Origin: Gammaproteobacteria bacterium
GTDB lineage: Bacteria; Pseudomonadota; Gammaproteobacteria; Poriferisulfidales; Poriferisulfidaceae
Assembly: GCA_007571105.1 (NCBI GenBank)
Contig: RKRZ01000026.1
Location: forward strand, 1-8,808
DNA: 8,808 nt
Direction: 5' to 3'
The notes beneath the pieces are model-generated. The model was not told where the DNA came from and ran no database searches. It saw only the letters and a list, made by a program, of their open reading frames with translations. Made by a program: the position numbers and the translations under genes. This document shows positions 6,597-8,808 of this stretch, piece by piece (the stretch's first letter is position 1; each line of letters starts with the position of its first letter).

Positions 6597-8069
6597 TCAG
6601 ATCTCGGTGCGGTAGTTCGGTGCCTCTTTCGTGATCAGCACATCATGCGCATGACTCTCGCGCAAACCCGCCAAGGTCACGCGAACCATGCGGGCCTTTG
6701 CATGCAAGGCGTGGATGGTGCCGGCGCCCACATAGCCCATCCCGGAACGGACTCCACCCACCAGTTGATGGATGACACCGGACAACGCCCCCTTGTACGG
6801 GACTCGTCCTTCGATTCCTTCCGGAACCAACTTCTCCGCTTCGGCGGTTTCGCCCTGGAAGTAGCGTTCGCGCGAACCGCGCTGCATCGCGCCAATGGAC
6901 CCCATGCCTCGATACAACTTGTACGAGCGCCCCTGATACAACTCCACTTCTCCAGGCGCCTCACTGACACCGGCCAGCAAAGACCCCACCATGACGGTCG
7001 ATGCGCCTGCCGCCAATGCTTTCACGGCATCTCCGGAATAGCGAATGCCTCCATCGGCAACCACCGGCACCGCATCTTTACGCTCCGCCAGTGCCGAACA
7101 GGCATTGAGAATGGCCGAAACTTGCGGCATGCCCACGCCGGCCACCACGCGAGTCGTGCAGATTGAGCCGGGCCCGACGCCCACCTTGACCGCGCTGGCG
7201 CCCGCATCCGCCAGTGCCGCCGCTCCCTCGCCCGTCGCCACATTGCCAGCGATCAGTTGCAATTGCGGCCACGCCGCACGCATGTCGCGCACGCGCTGCA
7301 GCACGCCTTCGGCATGGCCGTGCGCGCTGTCCAGCGTCACCACATCGACGCCGGCATCAATCAGAGCATCGGCGCGACCCATACTGTCGGCATCCGCACC
7401 CACGGCCGCCCCCACGCGCAACCGCCCCTGTTCGTCCTTGCAGGAATCCGGGTAATCGGTCGCCTTTTGAATGTCCTTGACCGTCACCATACCCCGCAAG
7501 TGAAACTGATCATCCACGATCAGCAACTTCTCAATCCGATGCTCGCGCAACAACTCCTGCACCACGTCGAGCGCCGTGCCTTCCGGAGCCGTAATCAGGC
7601 GTTCGCGCGGCGTCATGATGGACGAAACCGGCTGCTCCAGATTCGTCTCAAAACGCAAGTCGCGGTGCGTGACGATGCCGACCAGATCTTCCCCATCGAC
7701 TACCGGCACGCCGGAGATGTTGTGCGACCGGGTCAATTCCAGCACTTCGGAGACGTGGGCCTGCGGATGGGTCGTCAACGGCTCCCGAATGACTCCGCTT
7801 TCGAATTTCTTGACGCGGCGCACCTCGTCCGCCTGCGCTTCGATAGTCAGATTTTTGTGCACCACGCCCAGGCCGCCTTCCTGCGCCATGGCAATCGCCA
7901 ACTCCGCCTCGGTGACGGTGTCCATGGCGGCCGATAAAAACGGAATGTTGAGTTCCAGTTCTGCAGTCAGGCGGGTTTTCAGCGCAATCTCGCGCGGCAA
8001 AACTTCTGAGTGGCCCGGCACCAGAAGCACATCATCAAACGTCAGCGCTTCTTCGATCGAAATGGCCAT
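6597..8069 (-). CDS. guaB: Inosine-5'-monophosphate dehydrogenase
   Basis: Catalyses IMP + NAD+ + H2O to XMP + NADH, the committed step to guanine nucleotides. 490 residues, against 488 in E. coli. The N-terminal start of the barrel (ALTFDDVLLVPGHSEVLP, 8-25) is followed by two CBS domains (about 93-150 and 153-210) inserted in the (beta/alpha)8 barrel. LDSAHGH (246-252), IAGNVATGEGA (273-283), the catalytic-cysteine loop GPGSICTT (299-306, C304), ADGGIRYSGD (338-347), YRGMGS (386-391) and the flap R402/Y403 complete the active site. The C-terminus ends in APNYRTEI. The ATG at 8067-8069 gives the standard MAISIEEALTFDD beginning; TTGGAACG lies upstream at ribosome-site spacing. The frame stays open to 8150, but that extension would run across the guaB promoter region. 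First gene of the guaB-guaA-tadA unit. Confidence 0.98.
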   Translation of the reverse strand: MAISIEEALTFDDVLLVPGHSEVLPREIALKTRLTAELELNIPFLSAAMDTVTEAELAIAMAQEGGLGVVHKNLTIEAQADEVRRVKKFESGVIREPLTTHPQAHVSEVLELTRSHNISGVPVVDGEDLVGIVTHRDLRFETNLEQPVSSIMTPRERLITAPEGTALDVVQELLREHRIEKLLIVDDQFHLRGMVTVKDIQKATDYPDSCKDEQGRLRVGAAVGADADSMGRADALIDAGVDVVTLDSAHGHAEGVLQRVRDMRAAWPQLQLIAGNVATGEGAAALADAGASAVKVGVGPGSICTTRVVAGVGMPQVSAILNACSALAERKDAVPVVADGGIRYSGDAVKALAAGASTVMVGSLLAGVSEAPGEVELYQGRSYKLYRGMGSIGAMQRGSRERYFQGETAEAEKLVPEGIEGRVPYKGALSGVIHQLVGGVRSGMGYVGAGTIHALHAKARMVRVTLAGLRESHAHDVLITKEAPNYRTEI

Positions 8070-8099
8070 ATTCGTTCCAACACCATTTTCTGAAGGGCT

Positions 8100-8106
8100 T
8101 ATCATA
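8100..8106. promoter_or_regulatory. Overlapping divergent -10 elements between guaB and ubiA
   Basis: In the 79-bp divergent gap, the minus strand reads TATGAT (8101-8106; 5 of 6 match TATAAT), placed to start guaB with a leader of about 25 nt. The plus strand reads TATCAT (8100-8105; 5 of 6) towards ubiA, with CCAACA (8077-8082; 3 of 6 match TTGACA) 17 bp upstream. The minus-strand -35 is poor (GGGTCA at 18 bp). The two boxes share almost the same bases, so RNA polymerase could not occupy both at once. No PurR-type operator or guanine-sensing riboswitch was recognised. Confidence 0.35.
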
Positions 8107-8148
8107 CTTGCTTCCGAGAAATCGTGACCCCAGGCCCGGCATCCCTTC

Positions 8149-8808
8149 ATGCTTTTGCCAACGCTCCCCGCCCCCTTCGGCGCCTACATCCGACTGCTTC
8201 GGCTGGACCGCCCGATCGGCATCTACCTGCTCGTGTGGCCGCCGCTTTGGGGCTTGTGGCTTGCCGGCGGCGGCTGGCCCGGCTGGCCATTGCTGCTGGT
8301 TTTCGTCTTCGGCGTCATTGTGATGCGTTCTGCCGGCTGTGCGATCAACGATTATGCCGACCGAGAACTCGATCGCCACGTCGCCCGCACCCGCAATCGG
8401 CCCATTGCCAGCGGCGAATTGCCGCCGCGCGCCGGCGTCATCAGTTTTATCGTCCTACTAATCATCGCCTTGGGGCTCGCGCTGACGCTGACGCAGCGCG
8501 CCCTGCTGCTGACTCTTCCCGCCGCATTGCTCGCCGCCACATATCCATACGCCAAGCGCTGGCACTCAGGGCCGCAGTTGCATCTCGGGCTGGCGTTTGC
8601 TTTCTCCGTACCGATCGCCATTACCGCCACCACCGGCGAATGGCCGCCCGCATGGGGATGGCTGACATTCTTGGGCACGATGGCCTGGGTGGTTGCTTAC
8701 GACACCTTGTACGCCATGGCCGATCGTGAAGAAGACCTTCAGGTGGGCAATCGCTCCACGGCGATCTTGTTTGGCGAATGGGACAGAATCGCAGTGGGAG
8801 TACTGCAA
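8149..8808 (+). CDS. ubiA: 4-hydroxybenzoate polyprenyltransferase UbiA (partial, C-terminus off the right edge)
   Basis: Inner-membrane prenyltransferase that joins a polyprenyl chain to 4-hydroxybenzoate in ubiquinone synthesis. 220 residues are visible and the frame is open at the window end; E. coli UbiA is 290 residues, so about 70 are missing. The opening AYIRLLRLDRPIGIYLLVWP (12-31) is characteristic. The first Mg2+/diphosphate motif is NDYAD...D (67-75), followed by RTRNRPIASG (80-89); the second is YDTLYAMADREED (184-196, with D185, D192 and D196), followed by STAILFG (203-209). Hydrophobic segments lie near 22-40, 46-62, 97-113, 118-132, 144-162 and 170-186. The ATG at 8149-8151 is used because an in-frame stop (8125-8127) bars any earlier ATG or GTG; no clear Shine-Dalgarno precedes it. 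It is the only plus-strand gene, divergent from guaB. The pyruvate-lyase gene ubiC, often beside ubiA, is not upstream here. Confidence 0.97.
   Translation, partial: MLLPTLPAPFGAYIRLLRLDRPIGIYLLVWPPLWGLWLAGGGWPGWPLLLVFVFGVIVMRSAGCAINDYADRELDRHVARTRNRPIASGELPPRAGVISFIVLLIIALGLALTLTQRALLLTLPAALLAATYPYAKRWHSGPQLHLGLAFAFSVPIAITATTGEWPPAWGWLTFLGTMAWVVAYDTLYAMADREEDLQVGNRSTAILFGEWDRIAVGVLQ

Noticed and set aside
6060..7166. Plus-strand open frame of 368 codons spanning the guaA/guaB junction
   Set aside because: It is antisense to two intact housekeeping genes, its translation is rich in His, Arg and Gln with no recognisable domain, and it crosses a real gene boundary. It is a by-product of GC-rich codon bias.
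7257..7937. Plus-strand open frame of 226 codons inside guaB
   Set aside because: Antisense to the conserved IMP dehydrogenase reading frame; low-complexity His/Arg-rich translation without family features.
8070..8148. PurR operator or guanine riboswitch controlling guaB
   Set aside because: No ACGCAAACGTTTGCGT-like palindrome is present, and the leader is too short for a purine riboswitch aptamer.
8124..8729. Plus-strand GTG-started frame of 201 codons
   Set aside because: It is a different frame of ubiA. The Arg/Ala-rich translation has no membrane segments, whereas the frame from 8149 matches UbiA across its whole visible length.

Overview
This window looks like chromosomal DNA from a proteobacterium, most likely a gammaproteobacterium. 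The reasons are the guaB-guaA-tadA gene order, an UbiA close to the E. coli type (ubiquinone synthesis), and an ABC importer plus acyl-CoA-ligase-like cluster of a kind common in proteobacteria. The genus cannot be fixed from the sequence. Coding density is very high, and all genes except the last lie on the minus strand.

Region 1 (1-4405, minus strand; read from high to low coordinates): a probable operon of an AMP-binding acyl-CoA-ligase-like protein, a LivG-type ATPase, a LivH-type permease and a LivM-type permease whose C-terminal end runs off the left edge. The junctions are 1, 18 and 2 nt, so the four genes are almost certainly co-transcribed. A sigma70-like promoter (CAGACA - 16 bp - TATAAT) lies just upstream of the ligase gene. 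The second ATPase (LivF) and the binding protein (LivK) expected for such an importer are not in the window and may lie beyond position 1. The ligase-like protein is full length, but its ATP/phosphate-binding loop is badly degenerate. The LivG partner has a polar residue inside Walker B.

Region 2 (4585-8069, minus strand): a housekeeping cluster guaB (IMP dehydrogenase), guaA (GMP synthetase) and tadA (tRNA adenosine deaminase), with a 3-nt gap and a 10-nt overlap. The first two convert IMP to XMP to GMP; TadA makes inosine at the tRNA wobble position.

Region 3 (8070-8808): a 79-bp divergent intergenic segment with -10-like elements on both strands that share the same bases, then ubiA (4-hydroxybenzoate polyprenyltransferase) on the plus strand, cut by the right edge.

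Base composition differs between the halves: the 60-base lines I counted are about 48-62% GC in the transporter/ligase block and about 63-72% GC in the gua/tad/ubi block. I saw no RNA gene, insertion sequence, CRISPR array or prophage feature. No clearly new system is present; the most unusual item is the degenerate ligase fixed inside an otherwise intact transporter operon.
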